From the NCBI GenBank assembly GCA_030549335.1, contig CM060198.1, forward strand, positions 60,217,453 to 60,281,452: a stretch of 64,000 nt of DNA, read 5' to 3'. The notes beneath the pieces are model-generated. The model worked only from the letters and a program-made list of their open reading frames with translations. It searched no databases and was not told where the DNA came from. This DNA is from Pontederia crassipes (Eukaryota; Streptophyta; Magnoliopsida; Commelinales; Pontederiaceae). Positions 53,148-64,000 of the stretch are shown piece by piece; position 1 is the first letter of the stretch, and each line of letters starts with the position of its first letter. The position numbers were made by a program, and so were the translations under genes.

Positions 53148-56100
53148 TGTAACGCCCCGAGATTTTTTTTTTCTTTTGCCTGCCCAGAAGGCTATCTCGA
53201 CAACGTCACTCAATTCTATACCTTGACTTTGACCAGTCAACGAACTGACTTACATAAGCGGAAGACTAATTTATAACATTCTATTACAATATGCGGAAGC
53301 TATTATACCATATCTAATAACTTGCGGGTTATGGCCCACGTCTATACAGTAATGGACCCTATATCCATGTGCATGTCACCCGTCAGAGGAGTCACCAACC
53401 ATCTCACCATCGCCATCACCATCACCTGTATGGATCCAAATACAGGGGCAAAGCCCAATGAGATAACTCAGTACGTAAGGTCACCCATAATATTTATATG
53501 AATCATGGTCAATATCAATATCAATACTATCAATAAATAATTATTCATAACAATATATAATTGATCAGAGGTCAATGAAGACTACAATTCAACAATAAAT
53601 AATTCAATTAATAATTAACAATTGATCAATGTTCAATTGGCCAAAAGTCGATGAAGGCCACAATAACAATTATTAATTCAATTCTATTAATAATTTATCA
53701 ATTCATCTATCAGGCACAAAGACCATAATTTATTATCCATCAGTCTTAAAGGCGCAATTTAATTTTTTCATCAGCCATAAGTGTGAAATCGATAGTTTAT
53801 CAACCACTATGACGAAATCAATTATCCATCAGCCACTAGGGTGCAATTCAATTAACAATTCGATCATCAATTCAATTATCAATTTCATCTTTGGAGTTAT
53901 GATCAACCCTTTCGGGCGCAATAAGAGAGCTTTCTATTATTATTAGGGGACACCATGCCACTTCAATCAATAAGTTTGGGTATGATGGAGGACGAAGGAT
54001 CACACCGAAATAGTTAGCCCGAAGGCCCTATCAACCCGAAGGCGTAGTTAGCCCGAAGGCCCTATCAGCCCGAAGGCGCAATATTAGCCCGAAGGCCCTA
54101 TCAACCCGAAGGCGTAGTTAGCCCAAAGGCCCTATCAGCCCGAAGGCGCAATATTAGCACGAAGGCCCTATCAGCCCGTAGGCGTAGTTAGCCCGAAGGC
54201 CCAATCAGTCCCAGTGGCAAACAGTAGACATGGGCCCAATACATTTTCAACTTTTATCTCAATTACCTAAGATGTCTATCTTTAACAATTATCTTAGGTT
54301 AAACATGACCCAATCAGAAAATCACTATTAATCAATGATATGATCAGATGGGATGATGATAAATCGGATACGATAACAATTTGATCAGGATCGATCAATA
54401 ATGAGGTCAATGGATCAATACCATAATCAATATCATGATTGGGTGTAATGTCAACAATAATCAATATGATGACAATATGATCTGATATGAGCATAATAAA
54501 ATCAGAGATGTTAATCAAATGATCGACAATGAATAACGATCTTAACAATCCAATAAACTATAAATCAATTCATAAAAATATGTTTTCTATTCCAGAACCC
54601 AATCCGCGTTGATCATTACCCGGATCGTGCTAAATGGAATCCAAGTCGTGTCAGACAGAATCCCTACCGGATTTTGTCACCATAAAAAATTGTGTTTCCA
54701 ACATAATTTTCGGAGGTCATATCTATGTCATTCAATATTCAATCGATGCAAAATAATATATAATTTATGTATAACGAAGAAGAGTTTTGGGATCCATGTC
54801 GCGGAAAACCGACGCCATGGGGATCCCCCTACGTACCTCAAGTTGGTTGAAACATAACTCTGTTTCTGATCGTAAATTAATTGTATCAATGCTGAATTTT
54901 GTCCCAGCAATTACTCCAATCCTTTTTCTCTATATATTCTATTTTTCTTTTCCTGGTCGAGAAATTAAATAAACGAACTATCATAAATGAAAGGAATAAA
55001 ATATATATTTTCTACGTTTTTCATTTTATTTCTTTCTAGACCTACGTCTTATTTCTTGGCATCTTCTCTCTCTATTTTTTTTCCAACCTATTTCTTTTTT
55101 TTTTTAATTCTCTCTCTAAATCTTCCTCCTATCCATTTTTTTTTCCATAGTCGATCGGATTTTGACCGCAACCGGCCAATCCGTTTTGGCCATAATATCC
55201 CACCTTTATTCCCTTTTTTTTTCTTCACCTTTTCTTGGCCGTAATTTGCACATGTCCCCTTTTATTATTATTTTTTTTAACCTCTTCTATTCCTCCTTTT
55301 GCGGGCGTAACACCTCTTTTCCCTTATTTCATTCTCAACTTCTCTCTTCTATCAACCTGCACGCATTTTTTTTTTCTTCTTTTCTACTGTGTCACAGCAT
55401 CCCTCTCTCTCAACTCTTCTTAAGCCCTCATCTCTTCTCCCCCTCCAATCATGCTACGGCCAATTTGTTTTTGGCCAACAACTTTGAATTTCTCCTTCAT
55501 CTTTCGTCCCTTGACTTCCTTCTCTTTTCTCTCTCTTTTGATTTTTTACTCCCTTAATTCTCTCTCAATTTCCTTTTTATTTTCTCGCGGCCTTAACCTT
55601 CTCCTAATCCCTTACGGCAGTAAAGCAAAATAATTTTTGCGACGGTAATAAAACTATACAAACCAGATTACACCGTAGAACGACGTCACAATACGTACCT
55701 ATGTGAATCCCTGCCTTCGCCGTTGGAAAAGTTGCGTCCGTCACCGAAGAACGCCGCGCACCGAAATAATTTCTCTCGCTTCCTTTTTTCGAGTTTAGCC
55801 GGCCCTATCTCTTTATTTATAAGATTTATAATTCTCCATTAAACTCTAACTATCTTTTGTAATCCAACTTCAATTTAATCTCTTAATTAATCCATTTAAC
55901 TAATTCATATTTATTTTCATTAAATAAATTCCGAAATTCATTAAATAGTATTATCCTTCCAATTTTCCTTTATTTTCGGAATTATTTAATTTTATAATAT
56001 TTTATCATCTAATTTTCAAATTAAAATAATAATAAATATTATTTTAATGACTAAAATATTTTAAGCCATAAAATTCTCAATCCTATCCTACGTGGAAATC

Positions 56101-56270
56101 CTATATCCATTAATATATCTTTTAAATCTCAAATCAAATTAAAATTCCTAATCTCAATCTAATTATGATTTCCACTCTAAATGGGATTTAAATTTTCTTC
56201 AATCCATCAAACACTCTAATTGAATTATAAAATTACTATATTACCCTTAATAAAATCGTGGGGTATTACA
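53148..56270 (-). mobile_element. Large solo LTR (3,123 bp) of a Ty3/gypsy-type element
   Basis: The ends are TGTAACGCCCCGAG on the left and GGGGTATTACA on the right, flanked by the 5-bp direct repeat GAAGG (53143-53147 and 56271-56275). No internal coding region is present, so I infer LTR-LTR recombination. TGTAATACCCC..GGGGCGTTACA termini (read on the minus strand) and multi-kilobase LTRs are typical of plant Tekay/Del-like gypsy elements (family knowledge). A TATA-like TATAAATA on the minus strand at 55814-55821, followed by GC-rich sequence, supports minus orientation. The interior includes a minisatellite and a long pyrimidine-rich tract (about 54990-55600). Confidence 0.85.
54016..54214. 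repeat. Minisatellite inside the solo LTR
   Basis: Tandem units of about 38-40 bp built on TTAGCCCGAAGGCCCTATCA followed by CCCGAAGGCGTAG or CCCGAAGGCGCAATA. About five units are present, with alternating unit ends, suggesting a higher-order dimer. Confidence 0.85.
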
Positions 56271-56275
56271 GAAGG

Positions 56276-59200
56276 AGAAGAGCCCTCTCCTGCCAGCCGC
56301 CCGTGAGAGATTGGGGCGTCGCCCCCTCTCCTTCTCCTTTTGGCCACCAATGAGGCCGTCAAAGAGAGAGAGAGAGGGGGGTCCCCTCTTCTTTTTAATT
56401 TTTATTATTTTTAAAATGTTATTTTAGTAGTTTGTATTTATTATATTATTATATTAGAATGTTAGAAATGAGGTGCTTTACCATGTCATGCAGTGGCACA
56501 TATGGATGAGAGAGAAATATGACGTATGGTGTCCACGTAGATCAAGCAACCAATAAATGGATTATCATAAGTAAAAAGGGTAGCTAGTGAAAAAAGTAAA
56601 TAATTGGAGGGCAGTGTCATTACAAAGTAAAGTTGAGAAATAAAATTGAAAAAATGGTAAAGTTAGAGTGCAAAGGGCATTTATTGAAAATAATAATGAC
56701 TGGCTCATTATGCTCTTAAACCTCTAGGAAACTTTGACATTTCATAGTGAAGGCATCATAAGTGTGGTTCAAGGTCTAATAGTCTACTGAAAAGAACTAA
56801 TTCCATTGACAACAATTGAATTCAGGACCTCATAATACACAGAATCAAAATGTTAGAAGAAGATGACCGACAAAGACTTGGCGATAAAACATGCTTGGAC
56901 GCATTTGACAAGAGTTGTGATAGGCTTCTCAACTCAGCACCTCCTTGTCTTGATGCGTACAGCACCACATATCATACAGCTCACACCTGCTGAAAATCAT
57001 GCTAATTGGGAGCTCACATGACCTTGTATTATTATCTTTATTGCAAGTTTGCAGCCCCTACGCCACTGCCTAGTTCTCACAAGTCACAACCATCAGGACA
57101 AGGTTATTTCGCAGTTTGCAGAGTGGCCATGTTACTAGTTATATACATCTTTACCATCATGGCAGTGGCTTTTTTGTTTGTTTCCTTCCCATAACTGATA
57201 ATTCCCAGGGTTACACTATGATGCAGGATACATAGACCACCACCAGCACAAGCAATGCATAGGAAGATGACTGGTTGCATGATATGTTTCACTCTCAATT
57301 GCAATAAGAAAGCTGCTTGTACTGATTATGTAAGGCCATATAATGCATCTGCTTGTGTGAACAATCAGACATCAGATAAAAGGGCCAATCAGATGTCACT
57401 GCATATGTCAAACAAGTTAGTATACATTATTGATTTATTGATCTTGCTTCAATAATACTGGAATTGTTTCTAATCGTATTAGGCATTCAAGTTAAAATCA
57501 TGGTTTGGTAGACATTGTTTTTTATGCCTGTGGTAGTCTGAATTTTCGTTCTTTTTCACAATAGTGGCATCAACTCTGTTCACTGTCCTTAATTATTAAG
57601 GAAACAAGAAGGACAAGGACAACTGATGGAGCTCTCACCGTGGCACATGCACACACACATATAAAATATCTTGCAATGTATATAAGATTAAGTAGTGAGA
57701 TTATATTGTCTGTAAGAAGCTTCTCATAGTGCATGAGTAATGACATGGCCTGAAGACACTAATCCATGGATGTCACTTCACTCAGGCTCTGGGGTTTTCT
57801 ATAAATGTGTGTGCTTCTCTTTGTCCTTGGCAGAGAACCAAAACATCCACAGGACACGACCTTTCAAAAAAATTAGTTCCGATCCTTCTCCCTGCAGCAA
57901 ACAAAAGGAAGAAGAAATTCTAAAATTAATGCATTCACTCGTTCTTCGTGTTGGCCCTTCCTACAAGAGATCAAGTTCACATGACCCATACATTCACACA
58001 ATTCTTTCCTTGGTTTGCTTTCCTTACACGACTGGTTCACATACGAGGCTACCACCTTCAAATATCTGTTGTATCTGAAGACTTGAGCAGATGAAAACAG
58101 GGGGAGGATTAACCATTAAATGGCCTTGTAAATTACTGAGAATGACCTCACTCAACCCTTTATTTGGATGTTTAAGCGACTGGTTTAGCGTTCACGAACT
58201 TGGTCTAGCGGCCACCACATCGGCAATGAAACAGCCCTCATTTTGTTGTAACACGGAGGAAGACAAACTTGCAGCAGTCGTACAACGAATGCATTGGTCC
58301 ATGCAGAATGCAGACCACCAAATACATGCCAGCAGTCACCATCTTCCATGAGTAGCAGCCCATCTCATTAGGGTATCCACTGATTTGTTTTACCTTTAAC
58401 TAGAGAAGGTGATGATGGCACCCGTTTATGGGAGGCTGTTAATACATCTGACGAATCATTATCAGATGATGTGTATCCGAGTGAACTCCAAAGATAGTAG
58501 CAACTACGTTACCAAAGAAAAGGATAGATATAATTAACTATGATCCATGCATCTATTATATGCATGCAGCGAGAAAGATGTAAAAAAACAGCAAGAAAAA
58601 ACCTGCTGAACTCAGTAATTTATAAAGGCTGTGCAGCAGCAGAAGCAACTGTTCATTTCTGGCAAACCCCCTCAATTCAGCTCGTCGTCGTCCGATTTAG
58701 AAGCATCTGAGTGTCGAAACAAGCACGAAGCCGATTCGTCAGTTGGCCACGCAGATACAGAGATGCATGCAGATTGCAGAGCGTGCAGAGCAATTGGTGC
58801 ATGATGAACAGACCTGCAATCATGAAGCTCCAGGGACGGCTCGGTGCTTTTATCTGTCTCGCACGCATGCACCTGTGTGAGAGCAGCTCATCTTTTCGGA
58901 CGAAAAAGGATGTCTCTATTACCAGTCAAAAAGAAAAAAAAATCATCATGTCATAATATTTTTACTCTTATCATAATAATGCTTTTTATTATCTTTACTG
59001 TTCTTGGGGAATGCAACAAAAGGTCCTAACAGCATCAATTTAGGTCGTAAATCTTGCCTTAAAAAAATAATATTTTACAACATAGTTGGAGATTTAATCT
59101 TGATTTGATTGTGATCTAGCACGTGTAACATCGAAATATATATATATATATAATATTTATTAATATACAATGTAACTTTATATTAATGAATGAATCAGCT

Positions 59201-59907
59201 TGACTGTCTTTAGCATGAATTAATAGCAATGACATTTTTCTGAGTAAAATGTTCTCACTGGTATAATTGATTCGATGCACAACATCAACGATGTCCCACT
59301 CCCACCAACACTGGGGCAGCCGGCAACCTTCTTTTTTCCGATCACATCCGTCTTTCGCCCAGAGTGCTCTCTCTCTCTCTTGCGCCCCGTGATTAGTATC
59401 ACTCTCAGTCACACTCTTCTTTCCAACGTACAAATGTACATACACGACCAACGGGCAACCATCCTCTCTCTCTCTCTCTCCACATTCTACTTTTGTACTT
59501 CGTTATTTACCCCATCTTTCCCTCTCTCTCTCTCTCTCTCTCTCTCTCAATATCATTGTTACTGTTGTTGGGTTTCAACTCAATCCAAGAGAAAAAGCCT
59601 GTAGCACGCCCACGCCAAAACACACCGTACCACTATTTATACCAATAAAGAAACAGCGCTAAAGAAGACGAATCCCATGTGACTCCACCACGCCCTTCTC
59701 TCTCTTTCCTCCTCCAATCCACTTTATATATGCACTCTAGCCTACATGCTCATCTCTCTCCCTCTCTCTCTCTGCCTTCTGTTTCTGTACCACCATCCCT
59801 CTTTCAGTCTTTCTTGTCATGCTGCATTGCCTTTGTTCTTGCCCCTAAGCAACCACTCATCCATCCCACACTTCCGCGCTCCTCTTAATATCATGCCCCC
59901 TCTTTCT
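56276..59907. other. Intergenic DNA upstream of the subtilase
   Basis: No gene was recognised. Open frames near 57740-58078 and 58091-58351 lack domains. CT-rich tracts occur at 59461-59480, 59520-59550 and 59695-59775 and probably belong to the distal promoter of the subtilase gene. A GA run lies near 56365-56383. Confidence 0.5.
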
Positions 59908-59916
59908 TATATATAA
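59908..59916 (+). promoter_or_regulatory. TATA box of the subtilase gene
   Basis: TATATATAA lies 76 bp before the ATG, implying transcription from about 59940 and a short 5' UTR. A CT-rich region lies just upstream. Confidence 0.75.
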
Positions 59917-59983
59917 GCGCTCATGTGCTGCCACTGGTAACAGATACAAGTTCAGAGGAGCAGAAGAGAGTAGAGTGCAAAAA

Positions 59984-62293
59984 ATGGCGAGGCATTTGAG
60001 CAGCTTGTTCATCTTACTACTGCTACAAGTACTGTTACTCTGCTGCTGTGACGCAATAGCCGTGGGAGCTACGAAGCGTACTTACATCGTGCACATGGCC
60101 AAGTCTCAGATGCCGGCCAGCTACTCGGAGCACTTCCACTGGTACGACGCCTCGCTGCGTTCTGTCTCCGGCTCGGCGGAGATCCTCTACTCCTACGACA
60201 CCGTCGCCCACGGCTTCTCCGCCAGGCTCACCCCCGCCGAGGCCCGGGCACTCGGGCGCCGTGCCGGCGTCCTGGCCGTCGTGCCCGAGGTCCGGTACGA
60301 GCTGCAGACGACCCGGACACCCGAGTTCCTCGGCCTCGACAAGAGCGACGGACTCCTGCCCCAGTCGAACACGGAGAGCGAAGTCGTCGTCGGGGTGCTC
60401 GACACCGGCGTGTGGCCCGAGCGGAAGAGCTACGACGACGCTGGGTTGGGCCCCGTGCCCGCCGGTTGGAAGGGCGGGTGCGACGGCGGGAAGGACTTCG
60501 ATCCGGCCAAGGCGTGCAACCGGAAGCTGATAGGCGCGCGGTTCTTCTCCAAGGGATACGAGTCCAGCATGGGGCCCATGGACGAGAGCAAGGAGTCGAG
60601 GTCGCCGAGGGACAACGACGGGCACGGCACGCACACCTCCTCCACCGCCGCCGGGGCCGCCGTGGAAGACGCCAGCCTTCTCGGCTACGCCGCTGGTACC
60701 GCCCGCGGCATGGCGACGCATGCAAGGGTGGCCGTCTACAAGGTCTGCTGGCTGGGCGGGTGCTTCAGCTCCGACATCCTGGCCGCCATGGACAAGGCCG
60801 TCGAGGACGGCTGCGGCGTCCTCTCGCTCTCCCTCGGCGGGGGCATGTCGGAATACTTCCACGATAGCATCGCCATCGGGGCGTTCAACGCCATGGAGAA
60901 AGGCGTTTTCGTTTCCTGCTCCGCGGGCAATGCAGGCCCCAGCCCGTCCAGCCTCTCCAACGTTGCGCCCTGGATAACCACCGTCGGGGCAGGGACGCTG
61001 GATCGCGAGTTTCCGGCGTACGTCGTGCTAGGCAATGGCAAGAACTACACCGGCGTATCTCTATACAGCGGCAAGCAGCTGCCTTCTGGATCGCTTCCGT
61101 TCATATACGCCGGTAACGCCACCAACGCCACCAACGGGAACCTCTGCATGCCCGGAACACTCATACCGGAAAAGGTCGCCGGAAAGATCGTTCTTTGCGA
61201 CCGCGGGATAACCGCTCGTGTCCAAAAGGGCTTCGTGGTGCGCCAAGCCGGCGGCGCTGGCATGGTCCTAGCCAACACGGCCGTTAATGGCGAGGAGCTC
61301 GTCGCGGACGCGCACCTCCTCCCGGCCGCCGGCGTGGGGCAGAAGGCCGGGGACGCCCTCAAATCCTACCTCTTCTCCGACCCGATCCCCACGGCTAGCA
61401 TCATCTTCGGCGGCACCAAGGTCGGCGTCTCCCCTTCCCCAGTGGTGGCGGCCTTTTCCTCCCGCGGCCCGAACAGCATCACCCCGGAGATTCTCAAACC
61501 GGACCTCATCGCCCCCGGCGTCAACATTCTGGCCGCGTGGACCGGGGCCGTCGGACCGACGGGAATCTCCGTCGACGACCGCCGGACGGATTTCAACATC
61601 ATCTCAGGCACATCCATGTCGTGCCCCCACATCAGTGGTCTCGCGGCGTTCGTCAAGGGCGCGCATCCGGAATGGAGCCCAGCCGCCGTCAAGTCCGCCC
61701 TCATGACCACCGCGTACGTCGACTACCCCTTAGGCCGCGGCGGCCTTCTCGACGTTTCCACCGACAAGCCCGCCACACCGTTCGACATGGGCGCCGGCCA
61801 CGTCGATCCCTCGAAGGCGGTCGACCCGGGGCTCGTTTACGACCTCACCGTCGATGACTACCTCGACTTCCTCTGCGCGCTCAATTACACCTCCCTGCAG
61901 ATCGCCGCCCTCGCCAAGCGGGCCAACTACACCTGCGACGCCAAGCGCGACTACGCCGTCTCGGCGCTCAACTACCCCACGTTCTGCGTCCCATTCACCA
62001 CGTTGAGCGGCGCCAGCGGCGGGTTGTCGTTCATGGTGGAAGTGAAGCACACGCGGACACTTACCAACGTCGGGGCGCCGGGGACGTACAAGGTCACGGT
62101 GACGGCGCCGCCGGAGGTGAAGGTGGAGGTGGAGCCGTCGGAGCTGGCGTTCACGCAGGACGGGGAGAAGAAGAGCTACACGGTGATCTTCTCGGCGTCG
62201 TCGCAGCCGTCGGGGACGTCGGCGTTCGGCCGGGTGGAGTGGTCGGACGGGACGCACAACGTTGCGAGCCCCATGGCCTTCTCGTGGACTTAG
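59984..62293 (+). CDS. SBT1: Subtilisin-like serine protease, SBT1 type (769 aa)
   Basis: An intronless gene of normal family length. The N-terminus is a secretory signal peptide (about residues 1-25, rich in Leu and Cys). It is followed by an I9 inhibitor prodomain (about 33-108), with the mature enzyme expected to begin at TTRTPEFL (T109). The catalytic triad is visible: D140 in VLDTGVWPE, H214 in NDGHGTHTSS, S544 in SGTSMSCPHI, plus oxyanion N316 in SAGNAGP. A PA domain is inserted at about 355-470 and a fibronectin-III-like C-terminal domain follows 660. N-glycosylation sequons are present. The protein is a secreted endopeptidase acting in the cell wall, closest in style to ARA12/SBT1.7. 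I chose the ATG at 59984; an in-frame GTG three codons earlier is not a plausible start. Coding GC content is far above the flanks. Confidence 0.97.
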   Translation: MARHLSSLFILLLLQVLLLCCCDAIAVGATKRTYIVHMAKSQMPASYSEHFHWYDASLRSVSGSAEILYSYDTVAHGFSARLTPAEARALGRRAGVLAVVPEVRYELQTTRTPEFLGLDKSDGLLPQSNTESEVVVGVLDTGVWPERKSYDDAGLGPVPAGWKGGCDGGKDFDPAKACNRKLIGARFFSKGYESSMGPMDESKESRSPRDNDGHGTHTSSTAAGAAVEDASLLGYAAGTARGMATHARVAVYKVCWLGGCFSSDILAAMDKAVEDGCGVLSLSLGGGMSEYFHDSIAIGAFNAMEKGVFVSCSAGNAGPSPSSLSNVAPWITTVGAGTLDREFPAYVVLGNGKNYTGVSLYSGKQLPSGSLPFIYAGNATNATNGNLCMPGTLIPEKVAGKIVLCDRGITARVQKGFVVRQAGGAGMVLANTAVNGEELVADAHLLPAAGVGQKAGDALKSYLFSDPIPTASIIFGGTKVGVSPSPVVAAFSSRGPNSITPEILKPDLIAPGVNILAAWTGAVGPTGISVDDRRTDFNIISGTSMSCPHISGLAAFVKGAHPEWSPAAVKSALMTTAYVDYPLGRGGLLDVSTDKPATPFDMGAGHVDPSKAVDPGLVYDLTVDDYLDFLCALNYTSLQIAALAKRANYTCDAKRDYAVSALNYPTFCVPFTTLSGASGGLSFMVEVKHTRTLTNVGAPGTYKVTVTAPPEVKVEVEPSELAFTQDGEKKSYTVIFSASSQPSGTSAFGRVEWSDGTHNVASPMAFSWT

Positions 62294-64000
62294 AAGGTGG
62301 CGCTTTGGGTGCGGACCCAAATGTGAAGTGGCTCGAGCTCAAGTAGTTGACTGTGGTATGGCTTGTGTCACTTCGACTCGGTCAAAAAGGGAGTATTGGT
62401 TTATGCTTAGCTTAATATTAATTCGCTCATAAATATTAAAGTTGGGTAGATGGAGCCAAAATATGGTAAGAAATATGTGTATATTCTTCTTCTATCGAGT
62501 ACAAAAGAGAAGAAATATGCTTGAATTGACTTGTGAAAAAGGAAGAAAATATCATGAGATATGAAGTGAATTTTCTCAAAGTTTGGGCGTTCAAGATGAA
62601 CTATGAAATTTTTAATCCTTTTTTTTCCTTTCAAGTTTCAAAGTATTGGGAATTGATGAAGAATTAGAATTGTTCTTGTTCCAATGTTAAGAACTGTATA
62701 TGGGAGAAAAGAAAAGTCACCACAACGGACGATTTGCACCCATTTATTTCCGTATTGTTGCATGAGTGTACATGGAATAAGCATGTCCTATTAAATATAT
62801 TCCTCCTAACAAATGCTTGCATTCAATTATATATATATATATATATATAGATTTAATGGAGGTGTACATCTAAATCATTTTTTATATAAGTTATTAATTT
62901 TTATTTATAAAGTTACGTACAATAAAAAAAAGCTGTCTAGTTTATCTTAAAAAGTTGATTTACACATGTACATTTACATCAGAATTGAACCTTATATAAT
63001 ATCCAATTTTATCCTAGGATAATTCTATATATATATATATATATATATATGTTATATTATATTATTTTATTTTATTTTTCGATCGATCACTCAGAATCTA
63101 ACTTAGTGCTTAAAACATTATTGGCGTCCTCGCCCTGTGCATTCATCGGGCAACGGCCGACTGATTTGTCCTTGCGTTGGCCTGGCCACATGCATATGCA
63201 TGCAACAATAACAACAAGTTTATTTGCCTTTTGGCAAATCTGAATTCCATTTTTTTTTCATTAGGCCACAATATGAAAATAATATAAATAAATTTTAATT
63301 CATGTAATGATTTTGAAAATTAAACTTAATGTAATTTTAAACTTCGAGTGTCATTCTAAAATTTAAACGAAGAAAGATGAAAAATATATGAAAGTGATTA
63401 GAAAAGGGGGGTTATGACCATAAAACACACTTACATAAAAACAAACTCTTTCCAATTGCAGCACATAATAATGTGTGCGCCAAAGGATGTGCACATCAAC
63501 GGCATACTACTGTGCGCTTTGATGCGTTTAAATGATAGAATTTGGGCAGAACTTGTTCAAATTATGTCGAACAAAATGTGTAACGAGAACTTTAAAAATT
63601 TTCATCACGTAATCTTCGGTCAGAATATTTATTTTTTTTGTTCAATTAACTTTTTTTTCTTCTTACATCTAATTTTTAATTATTTTATAATATAAATATA
63701 TATTATTTAGTTATTTATTAATATATTATTAGTGATATTATAAAATAATTTATAAAATGTTATTAATTAAAAGTTATAAAATAATTAGTTCTAATAATTA
63801 ATAAATATTTTATTAATTAACTATTCAATTATTTACAAAAAATTATATTATATTTAGATATTAAGATGTACGTAAATTATAATATTAATAATATTTAAAA
63901 GATTTAATCAAAATAAATAAAAATAATATTAATAATATAATGATTTTATGTAAATTATAATATTAATAATGTATCCTTATTTACTATAATTTTATATCTC
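62294..64000. other. Subtilase 3' UTR and AT-rich intergenic DNA
   Basis: The 3' UTR probably spans the first few hundred bases. Beyond it are TA arrays (62829-62849 and about 63027-63050) and, after 63620, nearly pure A/T sequence. No further gene is recognised to the window end. Confidence 0.6.

Noticed and set aside
53998..54214. CRISPR-like regular repeats
   Set aside because: The units are contiguous degenerate minisatellite repeats without unique spacers, inside a plant LTR.
54987..55633. Overlapping Phe/Leu/Ser-rich frames
   Set aside because: They are translations of the pyrimidine-rich interior of the solo LTR.
59975..59983. Three extra residues at the subtilase N-terminus
   Set aside because: They start at a GTG; the ATG at 59984 precedes a normal signal peptide.
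60035..60862. Antisense open frames over the subtilase
   Set aside because: They are shadows caused by high GC content and few stops; no domain.

Overview
This is a nuclear window from a flowering plant. The evidence is spliced plant-type genes, very AT-rich intergenic DNA, long CT/GA and TA microsatellites, and Ty1/copia, Ty3/gypsy, LINE, SINE-like and hAT-type elements. A monocot (perhaps a commelinid such as a palm or a Zingiberales species) is my best guess, because the intronless subtilase is extremely GC- and CpG-rich inside AT-rich surroundings. This is inference; no marker in the window fixes the species.

Layout. 1-23.1 kb is transposon-dominated. A Ty3/gypsy chromovirus on the minus strand runs off the left edge (5' LTR 4530-5019). 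A hAT-type MITE sits beside it (5048-5597), followed by an AT-rich spacer with an old LTR remnant, a decayed second Ty3/gypsy element (9491-about 14015), a LINE insertion with an inverted 5' piece (15339-16216), and a complete but dead Ty1/copia element with both LTRs and a GAGAT target duplication (18205-23099).

24.8-47.3 kb holds four genes: a small two-exon gene of an uncharacterised plant family (24783-25488, +); a ten-exon casein kinase 2 catalytic subunit (26599-32748, +); a three-exon SERF/At2g23090-like zinc-binding protein (39291-41027, -); and a five-exon coiled-coil protein with a repeated motif (42980-47260, -). The CK2 introns carry several tiny retroposons with clean target duplications and a dead copy of exon 3. 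The CK2-SERF interval contains two related hAT MITEs (35110-36022, 37430-38093) and a diverged tandem repeat.

47.4-59.9 kb is again repeat-rich: nested hAT-type elements, one with a minisatellite and promoter-like leader (48416-49196); a 244-bp foldback; a decayed copia gag; and a 3.1-kb solo LTR flanked by GAAGG (53148-56270).

59.98-62.29 kb is an intact, intronless SBT1-type subtilisin-like protease with a TATA box 76 bp before its ATG.

The genes do not form a pathway. CK2 alpha, the small SERF-type protein and the coiled-coil protein are nuclear/cytosolic housekeeping or cell-cycle candidates, and the subtilase is secreted. No tRNA, rRNA, CRISPR or organellar insertion was seen. No clearly novel molecular system is present. 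The most informative points are the exon-resolved genes, the microsynteny, the retroposons in the CK2 introns, and the elements delimited by exact target duplications.
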